A stretch of 6,671 nucleotides of DNA from Rickettsia typhi (lineage in GTDB: Bacteria; Pseudomonadota; Alphaproteobacteria; Rickettsiales; UBA1997), in contig CAMDAI010000071.1 in assembly GCA_945888585.1 (NCBI GenBank), forward strand, positions 1 through 6,671, read 5' to 3'. A model generated the notes under the pieces. The model ran no database searches and was not told the DNA's origin. It was given only the letters and a program-made list of their open reading frames with translations. Position numbers and translations under genes: made by a program. Positions 1 to 6,560 of this stretch are shown here, in pieces (position 1 is the stretch's first letter; each line of letters starts with the position of its first letter).

Positions 1-1
1 A

Positions 2-784
2 ACGCTTGTAATTTCTTACAAGAAACAAAATTATTCTGAAGAAGTGCCACCCAATTTAATTGATGAAACTGTTGGGGTAGATACGACGGAAGAAGCAGGA
101 AAGAGACTTTTTGAAATGTTTAATGAAAAAGTTTTTGATTATCCAAAGCCAGTTTCTTTAATAAAATACTTATTGAATTTCAAAAATGAGTTAAAAAATG
201 AAAATACAATAATTTTGGATTTTTTTGCAGGCACAGGAACAACGGCTCAAGCAGTCTTAGAACTCAACGAAGAAGATGGTGGTAATAGAAAATTTATTGT
301 CTGCACTAATAATGAAAATCAAATTTGCGAAAAAGCTACTCTCCCAAGAATTTTTAAAATAATCAACGGCTACAAAAACCTCAAAGAAGAACAAATTGAA
401 GGCTTAGGCAATAACCTAAAATATTTCAAAACCTCCTTCGTTAAAAACCGACCTAATAAAGACCAACTAAAAATTGAGATCACTAAACAATGCACCGAAA
501 TGCTTTGTTTGAAAGAAGGAATTTTTAACCTTAAAACCGCAACCAAAGATTATAAAATTTTTGAGCAAAATAATTGCTATATGGCGGTTTTTTATGATTT
601 TGCCAATGCCTCGTTGGATGAGCTAAAAAAGCAAATGAATGCCCTAAAAGGTGAGAAGATTTTATATTGTTTTACCTTGCTAGAAAAGCTAGAAACAATC
701 AATTTTAAAGGCTGGAAAGATATTAGACTTGAACCAATCCCACAAAAGATTTTAGACCTCTATTTAGAAATATTTAAAAATTAA
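2..784 (+). CDS. mod: Type III restriction-modification methyltransferase (Mod subunit), 5'-truncated by window edge
   Basis: This is the C-terminal 260 residues of a beta-class adenine-N6 DNA methyltransferase, the Mod subunit that recognises and methylates the target of a Type III system. The frame is open to the window edge, so the GTG at position 44 is an internal valine codon and not the start. Visible motifs are the conserved stretch ETVGVDTTEEAGKRLFEMF, then YPKPVSLIK (motif X region, about residues 47-55 of the fragment), then the S-adenosylmethionine-binding motif I DFFAGTGTTAQAV (about residues 73-85, near position 218). Having motif I in the C-terminal half is normal for the beta class, in which the catalytic DPPY lies upstream, here outside the window. 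The rest is a lysine-rich C-terminal domain without recognised motifs. The gene ends 4 bp before res, so the two are presumably co-transcribed. Whether the missing N-terminal part is intact cannot be judged. Confidence 0.93.
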   Translation, partial: TLVISYKKQNYSEEVPPNLIDETVGVDTTEEAGKRLFEMFNEKVFDYPKPVSLIKYLLNFKNELKNENTIILDFFAGTGTTAQAVLELNEEDGGNRKFIVCTNNENQICEKATLPRIFKIINGYKNLKEEQIEGLGNNLKYFKTSFVKNRPNKDQLKIEITKQCTEMLCLKEGIFNLKTATKDYKIFEQNNCYMAVFYDFANASLDELKKQMNALKGEKILYCFTLLEKLETINFKGWKDIRLEPIPQKILDLYLEIFKN

Positions 785-788
785 AAAA

Positions 789-3140
789 ATGATTTTAGAA
801 GATAAAAAATATCAAGAAACCGCTATTGAAAATTTAACAAAATCAGTTGCAGATTTATTGCACAAAGAAGCCAGCAATAAAGTTTGTGTTTTTCAAAGCC
901 CAACAGGAAGCGGCAAAACAGTGATGGTTGCCAAGTTTATTGAAGCTCTAATTGCTGAAAACCCCGATTTAGATTTTTGTTTTTTGTGGATAAGCATTGG
1001 CAAGGGTGAGCTTCACAAGCAAAGCAAAAAATCATTGGAAAAGATTTTTAATGGATCACCAAATTGTGTTTTGTTGGAGCAAGAATTTTTTGGAAGTAGA
1101 ACCCACATTAAAAAAAGTGAGGTGGTGGTTGGTAATTGGGAAAAACTCCGCAATAAGGATAAAGAAACTGGCGAATGGAAAAACAAGCTAATGAAAGATG
1201 GTGAAATGGTTAGTTTTATTGAGGTTTTAGAAAAAACTAAGGAGCTTCGCAAAATCATTTTGATTATTGATGAAAGCCACTATGCCAGCGACACCCAAAG
1301 AACGGGAGAATTAAGAGAAATTGTCAATGCCGATGTTACGCTTGAAATGAGTGCTACGCCAAAGTTGCATAGTGAAAAACTTGATACTTTGAGAGCGATG
1401 GAAAGCCCAGTTAAATTTGATAATGGAAGTTCATATTTTATTTATGTAAAACCCGAAGATGTTATTGAACAGGGGATGATTAAAAAAGAAATTATTATTA
1501 ATCAAGATCTTGAAAAATTGGTTGATGTTGATGACGAAAAAACCTCGCAAGATATTATTATGGAGGCGGCTTATAATAAAAGGCTGGAGCTTAAAGAGGC
1601 TTATCAAAAGGTTGGATCAGATATTAACCCGCTTTGTTTAATTCAATTGCCAAATGCAGAGGCTGGGCAAGCTAAAAAAGAAATTATTGAAGCATTTTTA
1701 GCTAATAAAGGAATAACAGAAAAAAACGGAAAATTGGCTATTTGGCTTAGTGAGGAAAAGTCCGATGGTTTAGAGCAAATTTCGGATTTTGAAAGCGAGG
1801 TTGATTTTTTGCTTTTTAAACAAGCAATTGACACGGGCTGGGATTGCCCTAGAGCTCATATTTTGGTAAAGCTTAGAGATATTCAAAGCTATACTTTTGA
1901 GGTGCAAACGGTTGGTAGAATTTTGCGAATGCCTGAGCAAATGCACTACGGGGATGAAAATTTAAACACAGGTTTTATTTTTACTAATCTTCAAAAAATT
2001 ACCGTTCAAAAAGAAGACTACAACCCCAACATAATTAAGCATTTAAAAGCTACTAGAAGCAATATTTATAAACCTCTAACACTTTCATCATATTATAAAA
2101 GCCGTGTTGATTTTGGCGATCTTACCCTTAGTTTTGGCAAAACTTTAGACAAAGTCTTTTGTGAAGGCTTTGGCATTGAAATAAACCCATTAATGATTAA
2201 CACAGTAGAAAATGGCGAGAAGATTAAAAAGCAAGGCTTAACATTAGATTGTGGGGCTTATAAAGAAGGTTTAATTATTGACAAAAAAATTGACGGTAAA
2301 AATTTTGATGAAATTGAAGGTGATATTATTAATGATGGTGAATTGTTGGACATTCAACTGGCGGGCAATGATTTGTTGGATAAATTCAAAGAAATAATCA
2401 AAGAAAATCTAAATGGCTTCGCTCCAAAGCGTTCTATTCCAACAGCTAGAGAAGCAATTTATTTGTGGTTTAGAAAATATTTAGGCATTGATTTTTATGA
2501 TGATGGGCTAATTAAAATTCAAAATCTATTTTTGCACCCCAAAAATATTGCTAAATTTAGCCAACTTTTAAGCAAGGCAACTGGCGATTATAAGCCAATC
2601 AAAAAAGAGGAAGTAAAGGCAAAAATTGAAGAAACAATTTATGACTTCGATATTAAAAAAGAGGAGTTTTTTAATCAATATAGCGATGAAAAACTAGATT
2701 ATAAACTTTGCATTTATAACCCTTGCTACTTATCAAAAGAACGATCAACACCAGAAAAAGAATTTGAAAAACATTTAGAAACCAGAATTAATCAAATTGA
2801 TTGGTGGTTTAAAAATGGATCAAATAAAAAAGATTTTCTGGGTATTAAATATGAAGAAGATGATTTGCCACAAACCTTTTATCCAGACTACATAATTGCT
2901 CTAAAATCAGGCAAAATTTTTATTGGTGATACAAAGGCTGGAAGCTCTACAAAAGAAGCAAAATTGAAGGCGGAAGCATTGCAAGCCTATGTTAAAAATC
3001 AAAATGCAAAAGGCAAAAACTTGGTTGGTGGCATTATTATTCAAGACGACACGAAAAAATGGCGAGTTAGCCAGCAAGATGTTTTTAAATATGATAAAAA
3101 CGATTTAAGGGATTGGATTTATTTTGATGATCTAAAATAA
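789..3140 (+). CDS. res: Type III restriction endonuclease, helicase/nuclease subunit (Res)
   Basis: This is the ATP-dependent translocase and nuclease subunit, which works only in complex with Mod and cuts unmethylated (foreign) DNA in the cytoplasm. The 783-residue protein shows a superfamily 2 helicase core in order: Walker A SPTGSGKT (residues 37-44), DESH box (161-164), SATP motif III (188-191), GWDCPRA (350-356) and motif VI QTVGRILR (373-380). The C-terminus carries a PD-(D/E)XK nuclease: PD at 699-700 and DTK at 714-716 in the context FIGDTKAG. It is shorter than the roughly 970-residue EcoP1I/EcoP15I Res proteins, but it has every expected motif, so I expect it to be functional. The ATG lies 4 bp after the mod stop. 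No clear Shine-Dalgarno sequence is visible, only an A-rich leader. I see no frameshift or internal stop. Confidence 0.96.
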   Translation: MILEDKKYQETAIENLTKSVADLLHKEASNKVCVFQSPTGSGKTVMVAKFIEALIAENPDLDFCFLWISIGKGELHKQSKKSLEKIFNGSPNCVLLEQEFFGSRTHIKKSEVVVGNWEKLRNKDKETGEWKNKLMKDGEMVSFIEVLEKTKELRKIILIIDESHYASDTQRTGELREIVNADVTLEMSATPKLHSEKLDTLRAMESPVKFDNGSSYFIYVKPEDVIEQGMIKKEIIINQDLEKLVDVDDEKTSQDIIMEAAYNKRLELKEAYQKVGSDINPLCLIQLPNAEAGQAKKEIIEAFLANKGITEKNGKLAIWLSEEKSDGLEQISDFESEVDFLLFKQAIDTGWDCPRAHILVKLRDIQSYTFEVQTVGRILRMPEQMHYGDENLNTGFIFTNLQKITVQKEDYNPNIIKHLKATRSNIYKPLTLSSYYKSRVDFGDLTLSFGKTLDKVFCEGFGIEINPLMINTVENGEKIKKQGLTLDCGAYKEGLIIDKKIDGKNFDEIEGDIINDGELLDIQLAGNDLLDKFKEIIKENLNGFAPKRSIPTAREAIYLWFRKYLGIDFYDDGLIKIQNLFLHPKNIAKFSQLLSKATGDYKPIKKEEVKAKIEETIYDFDIKKEEFFNQYSDEKLDYKLCIYNPCYLSKERSTPEKEFEKHLETRINQIDWWFKNGSNKKDFLGIKYEEDDLPQTFYPDYIIALKSGKIFIGDTKAGSSTKEAKLKAEALQAYVKNQNAKGKNLVGGIIIQDDTKKWRVSQQDVFKYDKNDLRDWIYFDDLK

Positions 3141-3223
3141 TAAGATTAAATTTTATTTTGTATTTTTAGAACAGTAAGAAATAGGTTTGGGGGCATAAAT
3201 GGGGGCAGATTATATTTTTCTAA
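3141..3223. other. Short non-coding junction between the restriction module and the immunity/secretion region
   Basis: This AT-rich stretch follows the res stop codon and has stops in the forward frames. No GC-rich hairpin followed by a T-run is visible after res, so I cannot place an intrinsic terminator. Its only striking element is the pair of G-rich repeats listed separately. With the remnant frame that follows (3224-3388), it makes up the 251-bp gap between res and the next well-supported gene. Confidence 0.6.
3189..3207 (+). repeat. Tandem direct repeat GGGGGCA x2, 12 bp apart start to start
   Basis: Two identical heptamers GGGGGCA occur at 3189-3195 and 3201-3207, separated by TAAAT, each preceded by at least one T. 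Runs of five G stand out in DNA this AT-rich. They sit at the boundary between the complete restriction operon and the remnant frame that begins at 3224. Short G-rich direct repeats of this kind can be binding sites for a site-specific recombinase near an integration site, but no integrase gene or tRNA gene is in the window, so that role is only a suggestion. The repeat itself is seen directly. Confidence 0.55.
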
Positions 3224-3388
3224 AGTTATAAACTCTTTATTGATAAGGATTTAATCCCTATAATGTGGACTTCACCCCGCACTAATATCAACACTGTATC
3301 GGGGTATCTAAGACAAGAATTAGATTACCTGATAAACAAGGGATACTCTCTGAGTAAAGATGGAACTCAATTAATTAAAAAACCTTAA
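3224..3388 (+). pseudogene. Possible remnant of a polymorphic-toxin C-terminal tip (41-codon ORF if begun at ATG 3263)
   Basis: An open frame runs from just after a TAA at 3221-3223 to a TAA at 3386-3388, giving about 54 residues. They include IPIMWTSPRTNINTVSGYL, then RQELDYLINKGYSL, and end in DGTQLIKKP. The only ATG in frame is at 3263, giving 41 residues (MWTSPRTN...); an AAGGA at 3245-3249 lies 13 bases upstream, too far for a good ribosome binding site. The composition looks like genuine globular protein, not random AT-rich translation, and it reads like the end of a longer domain. It stops 3 bp before a small gene of immunity-protein size. That arrangement is typical of toxin-tip/immunity pairs in CdiA, Rhs and related systems. 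I do not recognise the domain. A stand-alone small protein with a helix-turn-helix-like segment (TVSGYLRQELDYLINKGY) is the main alternative. Confidence 0.4.
3259..3264 (+). promoter_or_regulatory. Candidate -10 box TATAAT inside the remnant frame
   Basis: A perfect TATAAT consensus followed by G overlaps the in-frame ATG at 3263. The hexamer 17 bp upstream is TTTATT, a poor -35. If used, transcription would begin around 3271, inside the remnant frame, and would lead into the immunity-like genes at 3392 and 3769. AT-rich DNA yields such hexamers by chance, so this is weak. Confidence 0.22.
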
Positions 3389-3391
3389 AAT

Positions 3392-3757
3392 ATGAACAAA
3401 AAACAAGAAATAATTTATAAAATCTTATCCTTACCAGAAACCTTTAAAAAATCAGATAATAATAAATCTTTTAAAGAATTATTGAACGATACAGGTTACT
3501 TTGAAATTGCTGACCAAATTCAAGAAAAAGAGCTTTTTAATGCTGTAAGGGAAAATCCAAAATTTATCACGGATTGGATTAATTGGTCTGATGATAAAAG
3601 AACTACTTCGGGATGGTTTATTAAAGAAAGTGAAAAAGGAAAATATACAGTTTCTTTCTTTCCAAAAAAAGATGAGTTAACGACCTTTAAAACTGACGAT
3701 GTAAAAATAGCGTGTGCGCATTTTATACAAAGGGAAATCGAATCATTAATAGGATAA
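3392..3757 (+). CDS. Hypothetical small cytosolic protein, possible immunity protein
   Basis: A 121-residue soluble protein with no signal peptide or membrane segment. I cannot assign it to a named family. It has a helical N-terminal half (about 1-55, including FKELLNDTGYFEIADQ), then the stretch ITDWINWSDDKRTTSGWF (about 59-76), an apparent beta segment GKYTVSFFPKKDE (83-95), and a C-terminal helix ACAHFIQREIESL (107-119). The pattern of SGW, an extended strand pair and a terminal helix containing ACA-FI recalls small proteins found next to toxin genes, but that is an impression and not a family match. It starts 3 bp after the putative toxin-tip remnant and ends 11 bp before an Imm27-like gene, which supports an immunity role by position. 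There is no Shine-Dalgarno sequence; the leader before the ATG is A-rich. Confidence 0.8.
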   Translation: MNKKQEIIYKILSLPETFKKSDNNKSFKELLNDTGYFEIADQIQEKELFNAVRENPKFITDWINWSDDKRTTSGWFIKESEKGKYTVSFFPKKDELTTFKTDDVKIACAHFIQREIESLIG

Positions 3758-3768
3758 AATTTTAAAAA

Positions 3769-4272
3769 ATGAGCAACGCAAAAGTTTTAGTAGGGGAAGA
3801 GCTTTATAAAAAAAGAGATGAATTAAAAGAAATATATGTTGATGCAGAACGTTGGGAAACTTTTTATTTAGATGAAGAAATAAGAGAAATATGGGTTAAG
3901 TATCACCCTTATGGAGAGATGCAAGCAGGAGGACCGCCAGAGTTAATAAAATATGAAGATTATATAAAAAAATTAAACAACAAATCAATAATGATGACAA
4001 AAAAATCTGAAAACAAACAGAAAAGATCAATCTTTGCCATGCTAGGCATTTTGGTTGAGTGGGTGTTTTTTGCTCTCGGAATTTTAATAATGCTGAGTGG
4101 TTTTTCAGCATTAAGTTCTGGTGCTCTAGCAAGAGGAGTGATCAATATTTTGTTTTCCTTCCCACTACTTTATCCGATCGGTAAGGTAAATTCAAAAGCT
4201 GCGAAGATAATTTTGCGTTGGTCAAAAGTTATTATCGTGTTCTTTTTTTACGGAATCCTTAAAAAATTTTAA
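3769..4272 (+). CDS. Imm27-like immunity domain joined to a C-terminal membrane domain
   Basis: A 167-residue protein in two parts. The N-terminal part (about 1-72) contains WETFYLDEEIREIWVKYHP followed by GEMQAGGPPELIKYEDY (residues 29-65). This resembles the Imm27 family of polymorphic-toxin immunity proteins, whose core reads roughly W-x-x-L-Y-x-D-P-x-D-x-R-x-W-E-x-x-Y-P-x-S-E-x-x-G-G-G-P-P-x-L; I am matching from memory. After a charged linker (about 73-87, KKSENKQKR), three hydrophobic stretches follow at roughly 88-111, 118-138 and 148-165, so the protein is probably anchored in the inner membrane with the immunity domain in the cytoplasm. Ordinary Imm27 proteins are small and soluble, so the membrane extension is unusual. 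In-frame ATGATG codons at residues 75-76 could allow a separate membrane peptide to be made. It lies 11 bp after the previous gene and 30 bp before the parvulin gene, in one co-directional run. Confidence 0.82.
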   Translation: MSNAKVLVGEELYKKRDELKEIYVDAERWETFYLDEEIREIWVKYHPYGEMQAGGPPELIKYEDYIKKLNNKSIMMTKKSENKQKRSIFAMLGILVEWVFFALGILIMLSGFSALSSGALARGVINILFSFPLLYPIGKVNSKAAKIILRWSKVIIVFFFYGILKKF

Positions 4273-4302
4273 AATATTAACAATCAAAACACTGAAAAAA
4301 TT

Positions 4303-5163
4303 ATGAAAAAACTTCTCACGGCATTACCTCTAATCCTGGCTTTATCATCTTGTCAAACTACGATAAATTCAAAGGCTGCTAAAAATGAATCCGATTCCAA
4401 TGATACTTCAAAAGTTATTGTCGCTAATTATCAAGGTGGAAAAGTAACCCTTCGAGATGCCAATGAAGAAATCACTAAACTTGCTACTCAAAATGCCAAA
4501 CTTAAAGGTGTAAGTTTTTATCAATTAACTGCCGATCAAAAAGAAACCATCATTAAAGAAGCTGTTTTGAAAGAAATGTCTTACAAGGAAGCCAAGAGAA
4601 GAAATCTTGATAAAGACAAAGATTATCAAGAAGCACTTAAACTCTTTGAATCCGAATTGTTAAAGCAAAAATTATTTATCGCGTTAGCCAAAAATGCCGG
4701 TGATGAAAAAAATGTCAGAAAAAATTATGATGAATTGGTGGCAAAACTTAAAGATAAAAAAGACATAAGAATCAGCTACATCACTGTTAAAACTCAAAAT
4801 GAAGCCGAAGCGCTTTATCAATCTCTGTCAAAATCTCCAAATTCATTTTTTGCAGCGGCCAAGAAAAAATCTCTTGATAAAGAAGCCGGTAAAAAAGGTG
4901 GTGACCTTGGTTTTGTAATGGAAGATGCGCTTCCGGTAGAAGTTATTAAGCAAGCCAGAAGTGTAAATAAAGGCGAGATTGCCAAACCGATGAAAAATGG
5001 AGATAAATGGTTGGTAATTAAACTTGAAGACGAAAGACCGGCACAAATCACTCCTTTCGACAAATCAAAAGATGCTCTGGCACAAAATTTAGCTAAAAAA
5101 GCCATTGAAGATTTTGTCTCACAAAGCTTTGAAAAAGCTAACATCACTATGGTTGTTAAATAG
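4303..5163 (+). CDS. Parvulin-type (PpiC/PrsA-like) peptidyl-prolyl isomerase family lipoprotein
   Basis: A 286-residue periplasmic folding factor. The N-terminus MKKLLTALPLILALSSC is a lipoprotein signal peptide with the lipobox LSS-C, so Cys17 would be lipidated; the next residue is Gln, not Asp, suggesting outer-membrane sorting. Residues 50-140 form a SurA/PrsA-like helical chaperone region. Residues 153-243 are the parvulin domain, with the hallmark GKKGGDLGFV (196-205) and a terminal strand WLVIKLEDERP. The usual catalytic histidines appear to be missing: the family's RA-x-HI-L strand is here IRISYITV, and the family's YHIIK is here WLVIK. It may therefore act as a chaperone without normal isomerase activity. 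The stop codon overlaps a GTG of the TpsB gene by one base, indicating coupling. In Bordetella the parvulin Par27 helps two-partner secretion of FHA, a direct parallel. The ATG is supported by the signal peptide. Confidence 0.9.
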   Translation: MKKLLTALPLILALSSCQTTINSKAAKNESDSNDTSKVIVANYQGGKVTLRDANEEITKLATQNAKLKGVSFYQLTADQKETIIKEAVLKEMSYKEAKRRNLDKDKDYQEALKLFESELLKQKLFIALAKNAGDEKNVRKNYDELVAKLKDKKDIRISYITVKTQNEAEALYQSLSKSPNSFFAAAKKKSLDKEAGKKGGDLGFVMEDALPVEVIKQARSVNKGEIAKPMKNGDKWLVIKLEDERPAQITPFDKSKDALAQNLAKKAIEDFVSQSFEKANITMVVK

Positions 5164-5168
5164 TGAAA

Positions 5169-6560
5169 ATGACTTTTAGGCAAACAAAAATTAAATCTGT
5201 AATTCTAGCTTTAAGCTTTTTTGATGCCTTATTTTCTGCAAATTTAGCGAAGGCTCAAACTGTTCCAGAACAAAATATCATCAATCAGCAAGATTGGATC
5301 GCTCGTCAACAGCAAAGCAAAGTTGAGGAAGAGAGGCGCTTGAGAGAGCAAGAAACCATCCGCAAAGAACGCAGTCGCAAGAAAAAAGAAGCCGAAGAGG
5401 AAGGTAAAAAACAAACTCCAATTTCAGGAAAGCCTGCGGAATGTTTTCCAATCAAATCGATTGCTCTGGTCGATGCCAATTCCGTTTCCAGAAGACAGAA
5501 GAAAAAACTGACTTCACCATTTATCGGCAAATGCGTTGAGGCAAAAACTCTAACCGAAATCATCACTGCGATTCAAACCTACTACAACGATGAAGGATAT
5601 GTCACGGCACGAGTTCTTGTGCCAAAACAAAATATCCAAAGCGGCAATCTTGAGCTAAAAATTTTAGAAGGAAAAATTGATGAGGTGATTGTTGGCGATA
5701 ACCACTTCACCGATAAGATGCAGGAATTTACCGCTTTTGGCTTAATGGAAGGTGATACGCTGAATCTTGAGGACATCAATCAAGGGCTTTATCAGATCAA
5801 CCGCCTTCCTTCAAACAACGCCACAATGAAAATTGAACCAGCAGTTATCGAAGGCGAAGCAAAAGTTTATATCGCTAATCAAAAGAAATTTCCAGCTCGC
5901 GCAACAGTTGGTTATGATAATTTGGGAAATGATTTCACGGGAGTAAAAAGAACAAACTTCTCTGGTGGAATTGATAATCTGCTTTCATTGAATGACAGCA
6001 TCAACCTTAGCTATTCAACCAATCTCAATGATGACAGCCAAGAAAAAGATATTAAGTCATTTACTTCCGGCATTTCGATTCCCTTTGGTTACAACACTTT
6101 TTCTTACGATTATTCAAGATCAGAATTTCGCGGCACAAATCCAGGAACTAACGGACCAATTCGTTTAACTGGTTTCTCAGAAAGAAATAACGCTACAATT
6201 GACCGCGTTCTTTTAAACAAAGGCAATTTCCGCCTCTCAACAAATGCTTCGCTCACAACCAAATCATCAGCCAGCTATTTAAATGGCGAAAAAATCGAAA
6301 CTTCTGAGCGCAAATTAACCATCGGAAATGTCGGCTTTACAATTTCCAATTACTTCAAAAACGGCGTTAATCTTTATCTTAAGCCAAGTTATTCTAAAGG
6401 CTTAAAACTGCTTAACGCCAAACAAGATGGATTAAATTTAACTGCAGATACACCAAAAGCACAGTTCGATTACTTCAAACTTTACGCCTCTCTTTCTAAA
6501 AGATTCACAATTCCAAAAGCTGAAATGATCTGTCTACACTTTTCCGGACACATAAATTAA
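5169..6560 (+). CDS. TpsB/CdiB-type outer-membrane transporter (ShlB/FhaC/HecB family), 3' end replaced by an insertion sequence
   Basis: This gene encoded the outer-membrane pore of a two-partner (type Vb) secretion system, which exports a TpsA/CdiA exoprotein. Numbering from the GTG at 5163: signal peptide ending AKA-Q (about 1-31), a highly charged Lys/Glu/Arg helix or coiled coil (about 51-84), POTRA1 (about 94-170) with paired cysteines CFPIKSI and GKCV and the hallmark [12 protein letters not shown]...[13 protein letters not shown]2 (about 171-240), and the beta-barrel from about 244 ([16 protein letters not shown]). Native sequence ends near residue 454; the final 11 residues ([11 protein letters not shown]) are read from insertion-sequence DNA. 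Family members usually have 550-590 residues, so about 100-140 barrel residues are lost, including the VRGF/VRGY L6-loop motif, which I do not find here. The product is probably non-functional. The start could be GTG 5163 (overlapping the parvulin stop) or ATG 5169; I list the ATG. No Shine-Dalgarno sequence decides between them. Confidence 0.9.
   Translation: MTFRQTKIKSVILALSFFDALFSANLAKAQTVPEQNIINQQDWIARQQQSKVEEERRLREQETIRKERSRKKKEAEEEGKKQTPISGKPAECFPIKSIALVDANSVSRRQKKKLTSPFIGKCVEAKTLTEIITAIQTYYNDEGYVTARVLVPKQNIQSGNLELKILEGKIDEVIVGDNHFTDKMQEFTAFGLMEGDTLNLEDINQGLYQINRLPSNNATMKIEPAVIEGEAKVYIANQKKFPARATVGYDNLGNDFTGVKRTNFSGGIDNLLSLNDSINLSYSTNLNDDSQEKDIKSFTSGISIPFGYNTFSYDYSRSEFRGTNPGTNGPIRLTGFSERNNATIDRVLLNKGNFRLSTNASLTTKSSASYLNGEKIETSERKLTIGNVGFTISNYFKNGVNLYLKPSYSKGLKLLNAKQDGLNLTADTPKAQFDYFKLYASLSKRFTIPKAEMICLHFSGHIN
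6526..6550. repeat. Probable terminal inverted repeat of the IS3-family element
   Basis: About 25 bases running from TGATCTGTCTACAC to TTTTCCGGACA lie between the end of transporter homology and the transposase stop at 6557-6559. The position, the TG at the outer edge and the IS3-type transposase support a terminal repeat. The partner repeat lies off the right edge, so its length and inverted match cannot be confirmed. Confidence 0.6.

Noticed and set aside
220..226. Seven-T run in the motif I codons of mod as a phase-variation tract
   Set aside because: Type III mod genes can be phase variable through long simple repeats, but a seven-base run is ordinary in this AT-rich DNA and the frame is intact.
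44..784. Mod starting at the GTG at position 44
   Set aside because: The frame is open to the window edge with Mod-like sequence before the GTG, so it is an internal codon.
1013..1258. Antisense open frame opposite res (also the one at 1643-1834 and the + frame at 997-1191)
   Set aside because: They overlap a res gene with intact motifs, have serine/leucine-rich shadow composition, and show no domain or start signal.
3247..3257. GGATT-T-AATCC inverted repeat as an operator
   Set aside because: Five-base arms are expected by chance, and there is no regulator gene nearby.
3274..3305. Inverted repeat ACCCCG ... CGGGGT as a terminator or RNA structure
   Set aside because: Only 6 bp arms with a 20-base loop and no T-run, inside a frame with protein-like composition; better explained as coding remnant.
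3141..3391. tRNA gene or fragment as an attachment site
   Set aside because: I see no cloverleaf, no TTC-containing T-arm and no CCA end in the gap.
4818..5183. Antisense frames opposite the parvulin and transporter genes (also 4843-5046, 5306-5566, 5582-5779) and opposite the Imm27-like gene (3896-4132, 3960-4145)
   Set aside because: All lie within well-supported genes on the other strand and have no recognisable protein features.
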